A stretch of 57,072 bases of DNA from CAIYRG01 sp964494505. GTDB taxonomy: Bacteria > Pseudomonadota > Alphaproteobacteria > Micropepsales > Micropepsaceae. How positions within the stretch are numbered: position 1 is the stretch's first letter; every line of letters begins with the position of its first letter. The stretch lies in NCBI GenBank assembly GCA_964494505.1, contig CAZBRO010000032.1, positions 1 through 57,072 on the forward strand, given 5' to 3'. The position numbers and the translations under genes are program-made. The notes beneath the pieces were generated by a model. It searched no databases. It worked only from the letters and a program-made list of their open reading frames with translations, and was not told the DNA's origin. Positions 16,177 to 24,566 of this stretch are shown here, one piece after another.

Positions 16177-16569
16177 TTAAGCCTTGCCCCTCAACTCCAC
16201 GAGATTGCCTTCCGGGTCGCGGAAATAGAAGGCGTGCTCCGCGCCTTCGTCATGCTCTTCCTCGATGGCGATTCGCGCTTTCCTCAGCCGCGCGCGCAAG
16301 CCCGCCTCGTCGAACCGCGAAAGCCTGAGGCAGAAATGGTTCACGTTCTCGCCGTCCCCGCGCGGCGAGCGGGCCCAGGCGCCTTTTTTGCTTGCCGTGT
16401 TCACCAGCACCAGATCGGCATCTCCGGCGCTGATGGCGGTCATGCCCCATTGCGGCATTTTCGATGTCACCTTGAAGCCGAGAAGGCCGGTGTAGAATCG
16501 CAGCGTCGCCGCGTGATTGCGGCACGCCAGCGCCATATGATCGAAGCCTGAAATCGGAAGCCGCGCCAT
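16177..16569 (-). CDS. VOC-family (glyoxalase/dioxygenase-fold) protein
   Basis: A 130-aa single VOC-domain protein. The opening 'GFDHMALACRNHAATLRFY' gives the first metal His, 'NHFCLRLS' the second, and 'HAFYFRDPEGNLVELRG' the terminal Glu, consistent with a divalent-metal site. VOC proteins include glyoxalases, extradiol dioxygenases and resistance proteins; the substrate here is unknown. The 3' end meets the DUF1491 gene 6 bases away (convergent). Confidence 0.85.
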   Translation of the reverse strand: MARLPISGFDHMALACRNHAATLRFYTGLLGFKVTSKMPQWGMTAISAGDADLVLVNTASKKGAWARSPRGDGENVNHFCLRLSRFDEAGLRARLRKARIAIEEEHDEGAEHAFYFRDPEGNLVELRGKA

Positions 16570-16656
16570 TTGCGAAAGTTAGCACTTCTCGCCGGCTTTT
16601 GCGCGGGGTGTGGACGCGCCGTATAGATTAGCGGGGCTCCTTTTCGCGAATCCGCC

Positions 16657-17922
16657 ATGCCATGGCTTCAAATGCAAAGCGCGTTCGGACTGATCGTGCT
16701 GGTGGGAATCGCGTGGGCGCTGTCGGAGAACCGGCGCGCGGCCTTTTCCTGGCGCATGGTGGTGACAGTCCTCGCGCTCCAGATCGCGCTGGCGGCCCTG
16801 CTTCTGAAGGTGCCGCCGGCCCGCGCGGGCCTGCTTTCGCTGAACCATGTGGTGGATACGCTTTCCGCGGCGACCCGGGCCGGGACCTCTTTCGTGTTCG
16901 GCTTTGTCGGAGGGGCGGCGCCCCCCTTCGCCGTGATCAACGCGCAGAATCTCGGCAGCTTCGCGTTCCAGGCCTTGCCGATGGTGATGGTGCTGTCTGC
17001 GCTCTCCACGCTCTTTTGGCATTGGCGCATCCTGCCGATGATCGTGAACGGGATGGCTTATGTGTTGCAAAAGACCCTTCGGATCGGCGGCGCGGTCGGG
17101 CTGGGATCGGCGATGACCATCTTCTTCGGCATGGTGGAGGCGCCGCTTCTCATCCGTCCCTGCCTGCCGAGCTTGAACCGTGCCGAGCTGTTCATGCTGT
17201 TCACGGTTGGTTTGTCCACCGTCGCAGGCACCGTGATGGTGCTTTACGCGACCGTGCTCGAACCGGTGGTGCCGGGCGCGCTCGGACATATCCTGGTGGC
17301 CTCGTTCATCTCCTTGCCTGGCGCGATCATGGTCTCCCGCTTGATGGTGCCGGGCGAAAGCAAAACCGACGCGCATGTCCACAAGCAGGTGACCTACCGC
17401 AACAGCATGGATGCCATCGCTCACGGCACCGAGGTCGGGCTGAAGCTCTATCTCAATATCGTGGCCATGCTGATCGTGATGGTGGCTTTGGTCGCGCTGG
17501 CCGATTTTCTGATCGGCGTGCTGCCGCCGGTGGCGGGCGCGCCTCTGACGGTGGAGCGAATTTTCGGCTGGCTGTTCTGGCCCCTGGTCTGGCTCTATGG
17601 CGTGCCGGCGGCGGAGGCTTCCGATGCGGCGGCCCTGCTCGGGACCAAGACGATCCTGAATGAGTTCATCGCCTATCTGAAGCTGGCCGCACTTCCCAAT
17701 GGCGTGCTCAGTCCGCGGTCGCGGCTGATCATGCTCTATGCCATGTGCGGGTTCGCCAATCTTGGGTCGGTCGGCATCATGATCGCCGGGATGTCCGCAA
17801 TGATCCCAAACCGCCGCGAGGAAATCGTCGAGCTGGCCGTGAAGGCGCTGGTCGCCGGGACGATTGCGTCGGGGATCACGGGGGCGGTGATCGGGCTCTT
17901 GCCTGCCGTGCAAGGGGGGTGA
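16657..17922 (+). CDS. Concentrative nucleoside transporter (CNT/NupC family)
   Basis: A 421-aa inner-membrane nucleoside/cation symporter. Characteristic segments are 'GTSFVFGFVGGAAPPFA', 'FFGMVEAPLLIRPCLP', 'VGLSTVAGTVMVLYATVLEP' and 'LLGTKTILNEFIAYLKLA' with 'YAMCGFANLGSVGIMI' near the C-terminus. Around ten hydrophobic segments are seen and the length fits the family. Its stop codon overlaps the GTG of the next gene, a uracil-DNA-glycosylase-family gene, suggesting coupled expression of nucleoside uptake and uracil metabolism or repair. Confidence 0.92.
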   Translation: MPWLQMQSAFGLIVLVGIAWALSENRRAAFSWRMVVTVLALQIALAALLLKVPPARAGLLSLNHVVDTLSAATRAGTSFVFGFVGGAAPPFAVINAQNLGSFAFQALPMVMVLSALSTLFWHWRILPMIVNGMAYVLQKTLRIGGAVGLGSAMTIFFGMVEAPLLIRPCLPSLNRAELFMLFTVGLSTVAGTVMVLYATVLEPVVPGALGHILVASFISLPGAIMVSRLMVPGESKTDAHVHKQVTYRNSMDAIAHGTEVGLKLYLNIVAMLIVMVALVALADFLIGVLPPVAGAPLTVERIFGWLFWPLVWLYGVPAAEASDAAALLGTKTILNEFIAYLKLAALPNGVLSPRSRLIMLYAMCGFANLGSVGIMIAGMSAMIPNRREEIVELAVKALVAGTIASGITGAVIGLLPAVQGG

Positions 17923-18527
17923 GGGCGGTGCCGAAGAAGCCCAGCCTCCACGCGCTGCTCGCCGATATCCGCGCCTGCCGCCTGTGCGCCGCGCATCTGG
18001 AACACGGGCCGCGCCCGGTTCTGCGCCTGAGCCCGTCCGCGCGCCTGTGCATCGCGGGCCAGGCGCCGGGCATCCGCGTCCACAACAGCGGCATCCCCTA
18101 TACCGATCCATCGGGCGAGCGCTTGCGAGCTTGGCTCGGCGTGGATCGCGACACCTTCTACGATGAAACCCGGGTCGCCATCGTTCCGATGGGCTTCTGC
18201 TTTCCGGGCTACGACTCGGCAGGCTCCGACAAGCCGCCGCGGCCCGAATGCGTGGCGCACTGGCACGACCGGCTGTTCGCGGCCCGACCCCGCTTCGAGT
18301 TGGTGCTCGCCATTGGAACCTATGCACAACAATATCATTTGAAAGGAAGCGCGCGGAAAACCATGACGGAAACCGTGCGCGCCTGGCGCGAATATGATTC
18401 AGTAATACCACTGCCGCATCCTTCGTGGCGCAACTCTGGATGGCTGAAGAAAAATCCGTGGTTCGAAACCGAACTTCTTCCCCAACTCCGGGCGCGGGTG
18501 GCGGGCGCATTATCGTCCGCACGCTGA
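17919..18527 (+). CDS. Uracil-DNA glycosylase family protein
   Basis: A 202-aa protein of the UDG-like superfamily. Residues 47-68 read 'AGQAPGIRVHNSGIPYTDPSG', the equivalent of the GxxPG-x-F/Y motif that forms the uracil pocket. Near the C-terminus 'PLPHPSWRNSGWLKKNPWFE' supplies the second catalytic His motif. An N-terminal C20xxC23 might be half of an iron-sulfur cluster, but the remaining cysteines are not in the classical family-4 spacing. GTG 17919 overlaps the transporter stop; GTG 17928 is also possible. Confidence 0.8.
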   Translation: MRAVPKKPSLHALLADIRACRLCAAHLEHGPRPVLRLSPSARLCIAGQAPGIRVHNSGIPYTDPSGERLRAWLGVDRDTFYDETRVAIVPMGFCFPGYDSAGSDKPPRPECVAHWHDRLFAARPRFELVLAIGTYAQQYHLKGSARKTMTETVRAWREYDSVIPLPHPSWRNSGWLKKNPWFETELLPQLRARVAGALSSAR

Positions 18528-19486
18528 TGCTCGTGTTCTTCGCGCTGACCGCGGCGTGCGCGCCGCGGCTGGCGGAGGAGGGGCCCGAGATGCGCATGCC
18601 TTCCATCGAAAAAGGGGAGGGCACGGGCGTTGCGGCCGACCGCTATGTCACGCGCGACGGTTTGCGCCTGGGGCTCATGCATTGGGACGCGAAACAGCCC
18701 TTCGCCACGATCGTCGCGCTGCACGGCATGAGCGATTACTCCAATGCGTTCGCCATGCCGGCGCCCTGGTGGGCCGATCATGGCATCTCCACCTATGCCT
18801 ACGATCAGCGGAGCTTCGGCCGTTCGCCGGAGCCCGGCATATGGGCGGGCAATGATGTCATGCGGCGCGACCTTGCCGATTTCGTCGATGTGTTGAAGGC
18901 GCGCCACCCGGGCCAGCCGGTCTATGTGCTGGGCGAGAGCATGGGGGGCGCGCTGGTAATGACCGCGTTTGCCTCCGGCGCGCCGCCCAAGGCCGACGGC
19001 GTCATCCTGGTCGCGCCCGCTGTGTGGAGCCGCAAGACCATGCCGTTCTCCTATCGGCTGGCGCTGTGGACGGTGTCGCACACCTTCCGCTGGTGGTCGC
19101 TGTCGGGATCGGGTCTGAAGATCGAGCCTTCCGACAACATCCCGATGCTGATCGCCATTGGCCGCGATCCGCTGTTTCAGAAGAGCGCACGGGCCGATGC
19201 CATTTACGGCCTCGTATCGCTGATGGACGAGGCCTACGAATCGCCGGCGCGGCTGAACAAATTGCCGCTGATGTTCATGTATGGCGGAAACGACCAGATC
19301 ATCCCGAAAGGCCCGACGGAACAGGTACTGGCGAAATTGGGTCCCAATACGACGGTGAAGCGGTATCCCAACGGCTATCACATGCTGCTGCGCGATCTCG
19401 ACGGGCCGGCCCGCTGGGCGGACGTTGCCGTCTGGGTCGCTGCGCAGGCGAGGAACCGCGCCGGGCCCGTCATGGCCTCGCGCTGA
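18527..19486 (+). CDS. Lipoprotein alpha/beta hydrolase (monoacylglycerol-lipase-like)
   Basis: A 319-aa serine hydrolase with a lipoprotein signal ('LVFFALTAACAP'), so probably anchored in the envelope. After 'VALHGMSDYSNAFAMPA' (oxyanion HG) comes the nucleophile elbow 'VLGESMGGAL', an Asp in 'MYGGNDQIIP' and the final His in 'NGYHMLLRD'. This is the Hydrolase_4/monoacylglycerol-lipase pattern. ATG 18527 overlaps the UDG stop (TGATG), making a three-gene coupled chain starting with the nucleoside transporter. Confidence 0.87.
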   Translation: MLVFFALTAACAPRLAEEGPEMRMPSIEKGEGTGVAADRYVTRDGLRLGLMHWDAKQPFATIVALHGMSDYSNAFAMPAPWWADHGISTYAYDQRSFGRSPEPGIWAGNDVMRRDLADFVDVLKARHPGQPVYVLGESMGGALVMTAFASGAPPKADGVILVAPAVWSRKTMPFSYRLALWTVSHTFRWWSLSGSGLKIEPSDNIPMLIAIGRDPLFQKSARADAIYGLVSLMDEAYESPARLNKLPLMFMYGGNDQIIPKGPTEQVLAKLGPNTTVKRYPNGYHMLLRDLDGPARWADVAVWVAAQARNRAGPVMASR

Positions 19487-19529
19487 AGCCGTGCTAGTTT
19501 CTTCCGCGTGGAGACATACGGAGGAAATC

Positions 19530-20660
19530 ATGCGGCGGGCATTGGCAGTCATGGCATGCGCCGGGTTTTTGGGTGCGGCGCCTGCGCGCTCGGCGGAAAC
19601 GGCTGCGCTCGAAATCGCGAGCCAGGGCTACATTTTTGCGGGCGGCAAATATGTCGATGGGCCCGGCGGCAAATATATGGAGGGCCAGGCCTATGTCGAA
19701 TATCTCGTGCCGGCTCACCGCACACATCCCTACCCCATCGTGATGATCCATGGCGGCGGCCAGAGCGGTTCCAATTTCACCGGCACGCCGGACGGCCGCG
19801 AAGGCTGGGCGCAATATTTCGTGAAACAGGGTTACGCGGTCTATGTGATGGACCAGGTAGGCCGCGGCCGTTCCGCGCTTTCGTCCGCATACGGAAAGAC
19901 CGCGACATCGCCCGTGGCGACGGTCGAGCAGCGCTTCACCGCACCGGAACGCTCTAACCTGTGGCCGCAGGCGAAATTCCACACCCAATGGCCCGGCACG
20001 GGCATTGCGGGCGATCCCGCGTTCGATCAGTTCTATGCCGAGCAATTGCCCTCGATCGCAGATTTCCCCAAGCAGCAGGAATTGAACCGCGATGCGGGCG
20101 CCGCCCTGCTCGACAAAATCGGCCCTGCGATCCTGCTCACCCATTCGCAATCGGGCGCCATGGGCTGGCCCATCGCGGATTCGCGGCCCAATCTCGTGAA
20201 GGCCATTGTCGCAGTCGAGCCTTCCGGTCCGCCGGTGCGCGACATTGTATTCAAGGGTGCGCCGGTCTGGTTTGAAGACGGACCGCTCACCAAGCCTTAT
20301 GGGATCAGCGCCATGCCGCTCGCCTATGGCGGAGTCGCGAATGCGTCTCAGTTAGCATTCGAGGAGCAGCCAAAGGGGGATTCGTCCGATCTGATGAAAT
20401 GCTGGCGTCAGAAAGAACCTGCACACCTATTGACGAAACTTCAGAATATTCCGGTTGTGATTATTACGTCGGAGGCGTCTTATCATGCCTCCTACGATCA
20501 TTGTACGGCGCAATATCTGGCGCAGGCCGGTGTGAGGAACGACTTCATTCGCCTGCCCTCGCGCGGCATTCACGGCAATGGTCACATGATGATGCTGGAG
20601 AAGAACAATCTGGAGATCGCCGCGGTCATGGCCGAATGGCTGGGCAAGAACATTCACTGA
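19530..20660 (+). CDS. Secreted alpha/beta hydrolase
   Basis: A 376-aa exported hydrolase with a signal peptide ending about 'ARSAE'. 'IVMIHGGGQSGSNF' forms the oxyanion region, and the nucleophile is in 'LLTHSQSGAMGW', a HSQSG elbow. The acid and His are likely in 'VVIITSEASYH' and 'RGIHGNGHMMML'. GGAGG stands 6 bases before the ATG. It follows the lipoprotein hydrolase after 43 bases, and PAP2 comes 8 bases later, so all are likely one operon. The substrate is unknown; esterase activity is probable. Confidence 0.85.
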   Translation: MRRALAVMACAGFLGAAPARSAETAALEIASQGYIFAGGKYVDGPGGKYMEGQAYVEYLVPAHRTHPYPIVMIHGGGQSGSNFTGTPDGREGWAQYFVKQGYAVYVMDQVGRGRSALSSAYGKTATSPVATVEQRFTAPERSNLWPQAKFHTQWPGTGIAGDPAFDQFYAEQLPSIADFPKQQELNRDAGAALLDKIGPAILLTHSQSGAMGWPIADSRPNLVKAIVAVEPSGPPVRDIVFKGAPVWFEDGPLTKPYGISAMPLAYGGVANASQLAFEEQPKGDSSDLMKCWRQKEPAHLLTKLQNIPVVIITSEASYHASYDHCTAQYLAQAGVRNDFIRLPSRGIHGNGHMMMLEKNNLEIAAVMAEWLGKNIH

Positions 20661-20668
20661 AGGTTTCC

Positions 20669-21214
20669 ATGCGGACATCGATTGGTTTGGCCGCTGTGTG
20701 TATTGCGGCAATGGCAATGATTTCGTCGCCGGCTTCGGCGGGCGACGGGGTCAAGACGGCAGGCGAAATTCTTCGCATTGCGCTCCCGCTCGCGGCAGGC
20801 GGATACTCGCTCTACAAGGAAGACTATGACGGCGTGCTGCAGCTTGGCGTGTCGGAGGTCTTCAGCGAAGGCGCGTCCTTGCTGCTGCAGCATTTCATCC
20901 ACGAGCAGCGCCCCGACAAATCCGACTACAAATCCTTCCCCTCGGATTCGGCTGCCGTGGCGTTTTCGGCGGCGAGCTATCTGCAGATCCGGTACGGCTG
21001 GAGCTACGGATTGCCGGCCTATGGCGTCGCGGCGTTCGTGGGCTATTCGCGCGTGGAGGCCAAGAAGCACCATTGGGGCGATGTGCTCGCGGGAGCGGTG
21101 CTCGGCTGGGGTATGAGCGAGATCACCACCATCCGGTATCAGAGTGTCCGCATCAACGCCTCGCCGGGCTTCGGCGAGACGCCGCTGGGCTTCACCCTTT
21201 CGGCCAATTGGTAA
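20669..21214 (+). CDS. PAP2-family phosphatase-like protein with degenerate motifs
   Basis: A 181-aa exported or membrane protein of the PAP2/acid phosphatase fold. Motif 3, SRx5Hx3D, is intact in 'YSRVEAKKHHWGDVLAG'. Motif 1 keeps the RP of 'HEQRP', but the preceding Lys is replaced. Motif 2 reads 'SFPSDSAA' where active enzymes have PSGH, so the catalytic His is missing. Either this subgroup uses another residue or it is inactive. A signal peptide ends about 'PASAGD'. It probably acts on lipid phosphates in the periplasm if active. Confidence 0.8.
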   Translation: MRTSIGLAAVCIAAMAMISSPASAGDGVKTAGEILRIALPLAAGGYSLYKEDYDGVLQLGVSEVFSEGASLLLQHFIHEQRPDKSDYKSFPSDSAAVAFSAASYLQIRYGWSYGLPAYGVAAFVGYSRVEAKKHHWGDVLAGAVLGWGMSEITTIRYQSVRINASPGFGETPLGFTLSANW

Positions 21215-21303
21215 CACACGTCCCGCGATGGCGGATCGCGAAGGCGCAGGGAAGCTCCAGCAATGGTGGATATTGCCGGTGTGTTGAACGATGGGGAGGC
21301 TCG

Positions 21304-21816
21304 GTGAGCGCCTGGCCGGCGCGCCACGCGTTGATGGCCGGCCTATTGTTGATCGCAGGAAACGCTTTCAGTCAGGCTGAAGATAAAGAGCCGTCTGCGA
21401 TCATCGAAATCGGAGGCGCGGCTCAATGGGCACTCCGTGGCGGATCAAGCTTTGGACCTACGGTCGCCGCAGAAGTCACCCCTATCGAGAATTGGCTGGA
21501 ACTCGAAAGCGGCGTCACGACGCTATTCAGCCGTGGCCAGAGGGAATGGGACGCCGACTTCCTGTTCAAGAAGCCCTACACCCTATCCAAAACGGTTGAG
21601 TTCATGTTCGGCGCCGGGCCGGAATGGGCCCACACAATCGCCCATGGAAAGATCACCGATTCCATCGGCGCGGAAGCGGTACTCGATTTCATGTTCTGGC
21701 CGTGGCCGGAGCGAAAGTTCGGCTGGTATCTGGAGCCGAGCTACGGATACAGCTTCGGCAGCGGACACGAACAATCGCTTGGGTTCAGCGCGGGGCTGCT
21801 GATCCCCATTCCCTGA
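21304..21816 (+). CDS. Small outer-membrane beta-barrel-like protein
   Basis: A 170-aa exported protein from a GTG start at 21304 with GGGGAGG just upstream. The signal peptide 'MAGLLLIAGNAFSQA' is followed by alternating hydrophobic strands ending in 'FGWYLEPSYGYSFGSG' and 'SLGFSAGLLIPIP', with aromatic girdles. This is the look of a small 8-strand barrel. No family was recognised. It lies behind PAP2 after 89 bases and converges on the family B gene at 21844. Confidence 0.65.
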   Translation: MSAWPARHALMAGLLLIAGNAFSQAEDKEPSAIIEIGGAAQWALRGGSSFGPTVAAEVTPIENWLELESGVTTLFSRGQREWDADFLFKKPYTLSKTVEFMFGAGPEWAHTIAHGKITDSIGAEAVLDFMFWPWPERKFGWYLEPSYGYSFGSGHEQSLGFSAGLLIPIP

Positions 21817-21843
21817 CGGGCGGCCCAATCGTATCGCTGAGAC

Positions 21844-22410
21844 CTATTCCGGCACCTTCAGCTCGGTCGCGCCCTTTTCCGCGCGGTCGAGATTGAAGGT
21901 GATGGAATCGATGAACCGTCCGGCATCGGGCGTTGCGTAATCGCCATTGGCCGGAAGCACGGTTGCCTCCAGCACATACATGTTGCCCTTGGTGAAATAG
22001 AACGCCGCCGTCTCACGTCCTTTGTTGTCGGGCAGGTCGATGGTGATCTTGCGCCCGTAGATGGCTTCCTTGCCCGGCTCGACGCGGCCGAAGGTGTCCA
22101 TCAGAACTTTCTTGTCGTTGGCGAACATGTATTCGCGTTCGCCGAGAATGGTCGCCGCATCGCCTTGGGCCTGCTGGAAGCTCATCACGGTGACCTTGTA
22201 TTCGATATTGTCGTCGACGGAGCGGAACACCATCGTCTCGCGCGGGCCCGCGACCTGTCCTCGGAAGGTGCCCATCTGGCTTTTCACCTCGCCCGGCGCC
22301 TCGAAGGAAAAGCCCAATTTATGGCTGACGTAGCTTTTCCAGGCGGCTTCTGCGGGCGCCGCCGTGACGGCCAGAACCAAAGTGGATGCGAGCAGGAAAG
22401 TCGTGCGCAT
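21844..22410 (-). CDS. Exported family B protein, copy 1
   Basis: A 188-aa periplasmic or secreted protein from ATG 22410 (GGGAGG upstream). The signal peptide ends at 'AEA', and the mature part starts 'AWKSYVSHKLGFSFEAPGE'. Shared with three other copies in this window are 'DDNIEYKVTVM', 'ILGEREYMF', 'YGRKITIDLPD', 'MYVLEATVLPANGDY' and the ending 'RFIDSITF'. The pattern 'LGF.F..P' resembles PsbP/DUF1795-type domains, but I do not assign it. It is the second gene after copy 2, 49 bases apart, in one operon. Function unknown. Confidence 0.8.
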   Translation of the reverse strand: MRTTFLLASTLVLAVTAAPAEAAWKSYVSHKLGFSFEAPGEVKSQMGTFRGQVAGPRETMVFRSVDDNIEYKVTVMSFQQAQGDAATILGEREYMFANDKKVLMDTFGRVEPGKEAIYGRKITIDLPDNKGRETAAFYFTKGNMYVLEATVLPANGDYATPDAGRFIDSITFNLDRAEKGATELKVPE

Positions 22411-22459
22411 GAGATCCTCCCTCAAACCTTGTTCAATCTTCGAGCCCTTGACGCAGCGC

Positions 22460-23017
22460 CTATTTGGGCACCGGCACTTCGATGGCGTCGTCGGCCGCGC
22501 GAACCGTGTAGAACGTGATCGAATCGACGAAGCGCGCCATTTCGGGACTGTCGAAATCGCCGTTGGCCGGCAGCACCGTCGCCTGCAGCGTCACGATGCG
22601 TCCATTGACGAACCAGAACGCCGCCGTCGTGCGCCCGCCTTTGTTGGGCAGGTCGATGGTGAGCTTGCGTCCGTATTTCCCATCGACGCGGCCGAAGGCG
22701 TCCATCAGCAGCTTCTTGTTGTCCTGAAAAATATATTCCGCTTCGCCGAGAATGCTCGCCGATTGATTGGCGACGTTTCTCGTATCGATCACGATGACCT
22801 TGTATTCGATGTTGTCGTCGACGAAATGGTAGATGATCGAATCGTGAGCGCCTGCGACCGCACCCTGATATTTCCCTTTTTCGACCTTCATCTCGCCGGG
22901 CGCGGCAAAGGCGAAACCGAGTTCATGGCTGATGTAGCCGTGCCAAGCCGCCGAGGCCGGCGCCGTCAGCGCCAAAAGAGCCGCGCCCGCCAAAGCCGCG
23001 AATGTGAATGAACGCAT
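22460..23017 (-). CDS. Exported family B protein, copy 2
   Basis: A 185-aa exported protein from ATG 23017 with GGGAGGG upstream. The signal peptide ends 'ASA', then 'AWHGYISHELGFAFAAPGE'. It shows the same conserved blocks as copy 1: 'DDNIEYKVIVI', 'ILGEAEYIF', 'YGRKLTIDLP', 'VTLQATVLPANGDF' and 'RFVDSITF'. It stands head to head with a DUF6152 gene (23238), the first of three such divergent pairs. A tandem duplicate follows downstream (copy 1). Confidence 0.8.
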   Translation of the reverse strand: MRSFTFAALAGAALLALTAPASAAWHGYISHELGFAFAAPGEMKVEKGKYQGAVAGAHDSIIYHFVDDNIEYKVIVIDTRNVANQSASILGEAEYIFQDNKKLLMDAFGRVDGKYGRKLTIDLPNKGGRTTAAFWFVNGRIVTLQATVLPANGDFDSPEMARFVDSITFYTVRAADDAIEVPVPK

Positions 23018-23161
23018 CGTGCCCTCCCGGTTTCTTCTCCCTCGGTCCCTTTTAGGACCGGCCGCCGCAATCGGGTTAATCGTATCAAGAGTGCTCGCGT
23101 TAGCAAGCCGTCCCGTTGGGGTGCCGCAGGCTCCGTCCGGCGCTGTTTTCGCGCACACGCC

Positions 23162-23191
23162 TTGTCGCGCCCCTGCCAACCGCAATATAAT
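23162..23191 (+). promoter_or_regulatory. Sigma70-type promoter of a DUF6152 gene
   Basis: TTGTCG (23162-23167), 18-base spacer, TATAAT (23186-23191), followed by GGCGGTT. The DUF6152 start is 46 bases downstream. The same TTGTnG-N18-TATAATGGCGGTT arrangement recurs at 26322. Confidence 0.7.
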
Positions 23192-23237
23192 GGCGGTTCA
23201 AATAACTGGGTCAAATCATCACCTCCGGGAGGCGCCG

Positions 23238-23630
23238 ATGAATTTTAGAGCCCTTAGCCTAGCCACCATTGCGGCATTTGCGTTGACGGTGCCTGCATCT
23301 GCGCACCACTCCTTCGCGATGTTCGATGCCACCAAGAACGTGACGTTGGATGGCACCGTAAAGGAATTCGAGTGGACCAATCCTCATTCCTGGCTGCGCG
23401 TCATGGTTCCCGACGCCAGCGGCAAACCGGTGCTCTGGGCGCTTGAATTGAGTTCGCCTGCGCGCCTAACCACGATGGGCATGCATGCGGATTCGGTGAA
23501 GGCCGGCGACAAGGTTTCGGTGACCTTCCACCCCATGCGGGATGGGACACGCGGCGGCCAGTTCATCCAGGCAACGCTTCCGGGCGGCAAGCAGGTTATC
23601 CGCGCCAATGCCAAGGACGAGAACGACTAA
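23238..23630 (+). CDS. DUF6152 family exported protein, copy 1
   Basis: A 130-aa periplasmic protein. The signal peptide ends 'VPASA' directly before 'HHSFAMFD', so cleavage would leave His-His as the mature N-terminus. Downstream come 'GTVKEFEWTNPHSWLRVMV' (third conserved His), 'VKAGDKVSVTFHPMRDGTRGG' (fourth His) and 'ATLPGGK'. The strand pattern suggests a small beta-barrel such as an OB fold. N-terminal His plus internal His suggests metal (copper) binding, which is inference. GGGAGG precedes the ATG. It is divergent from family B copy 2. Confidence 0.88.
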   Translation: MNFRALSLATIAAFALTVPASAHHSFAMFDATKNVTLDGTVKEFEWTNPHSWLRVMVPDASGKPVLWALELSSPARLTTMGMHADSVKAGDKVSVTFHPMRDGTRGGQFIQATLPGGKQVIRANAKDEND

Positions 23631-23666
23631 GCGGCCTCGCGCAACTTAGCGCAAGAATATTACAAA

Positions 23667-23698
23667 GGGCGCTTCCCGGCCGGGGGGGCGCCTTTTTT
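23667..23698 (+). terminator. Rho-independent terminator after DUF6152 copy 1
   Basis: Stem GGCGC (23668-23672) with GCGCC (23688-23692), G+C-rich loop, then TTTTTT at 23693-23698. Confidence 0.8.
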
Positions 23699-23840
23699 GC
23701 GTCCGGGGATGGAACCGGTTTTTGGCACTCTGATTTTGCCTCCGCTACCGTATTGATTCACAAATGGGAATTGCGGCGGAACGAAATCGTTGCACAGGAA
23801 TTACTCACGCATATGCAGAGCTGGCTCATCCGGGGTGAAC

Positions 23841-24068
23841 ATGCGTTTGGTGGAATCGTCGGAAGAAAGAAAGGTCCGGTACAAGCGACTGGCAATTGCG
23901 GCAGCAGCCGCAGCCGCCCGCGCCTCCGATGCCGGTGTCCAGACAGGTTATCTCTTGCTGGCGGAATCCTGGTCGACCCTGGCTGAGGCCGAGTCGCGGC
24001 CTCGTTCGGATTCGGGTTTTGGCATGGGGAATGAAACGAAGGGTGGCCGGCGCGCGCGATACGGATGA
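23841..24068 (+). CDS. 75-aa mini-protein, helical ('RYKRLA' type)
   Basis: A small soluble protein beginning 'MRLVESSEERKVRYKRLA' with an Ala-rich helix and 'TGYLLLAESWSTLAEAES', the heptad-like pattern of mini-proteins common in Bradyrhizobium and relatives. A related gene on the other strand lies at 24567-24812 ('AAKYRALAGDVEEWAAKA', 'LLLAEQWRALAAQ'). GGGG lies upstream of the ATG. No function is known; two-helix proteins of this kind may dimerise. Confidence 0.6.
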   Translation: MRLVESSEERKVRYKRLAIAAAAAAARASDAGVQTGYLLLAESWSTLAEAESRPRSDSGFGMGNETKGGRRARYG

Positions 24069-24109
24069 TGCAGCGCCCGGCGCTGATGTGAGCCGGCACG
24101 CGCCCTGGT

Positions 24110-24286
24110 TCAGGTATTCGCGGGTTTCGAGATTGGGCTCCGAAGCGCCCGCCCACGCTCCCGCGCAAGAGTTTCCCAAGCCTCCGCCATCTTGAGGAGC
24201 TGGGCGCGCTGATCGTCATTCTGCGCACCCCGGGCAAGCGCCCGGCATTCGTCAGCGTGTAGGCTGTATTCGTCGGCCTTTTTCAA
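24110..24286 (-). CDS. 58-aa mini-protein ('HADECRALA' type)
   Basis: A short ORF from TTG 24286, overlapping the stop of the next upstream mini-gene by 4 bases (TTGA). It reads 'KKADEYSLHADECRALARG' and 'RAQLLKMAEAWETLARERGR', the hallmark of a very common alphaproteobacterial mini-protein (family memory, no name or function). The TTG start is supported by the family-like beginning and the overlap. It probably depends on translation of the 53-aa ORF. Confidence 0.6.
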   Translation of the reverse strand: MKKADEYSLHADECRALARGAQNDDQRAQLLKMAEAWETLARERGRALRSPISKPANT

Positions 24287-24444
24287 GATTGGCTCGCCCT
24301 ACGCTTGTTGAGCTGGCGCAACTCCTCTTCGGCCGCCAGGATCCGCTGGAGGTATTCCTCGGTTTGCCGCTGGTAGGCTCCTTTGCGCATCAGGCCCCGG
24401 TACGTTTCAATCTGGCGGTTTAGTTCGTTGATACGATCTTCCAT
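24283..24444 (-). CDS. 53-aa coiled-coil mini-protein
   Basis: A short ORF from ATG 24444 to 24283. The product 'MEDRINELNRQIETYRGLMR' continues as a charged amphipathic helix ('QTEEYLQRILAAEEELRQLNK'), a likely coiled coil. It is translationally coupled to the 58-aa ORF downstream. No function recognised. Confidence 0.55.
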   Translation of the reverse strand: MEDRINELNRQIETYRGLMRKGAYQRQTEEYLQRILAAEEELRQLNKRRASQS

Positions 24445-24566
24445 GGTTCCATGGGTATCAAAGTCCAGCTCAGGATATGTAGTCAGGAGATTTACGTAGG
24501 CGCGAAGGCCAAACCTTGCCGCCCGGCCGAAGAGCCGCAGTCAGGAATCTTTTCGGGAACAATAAG

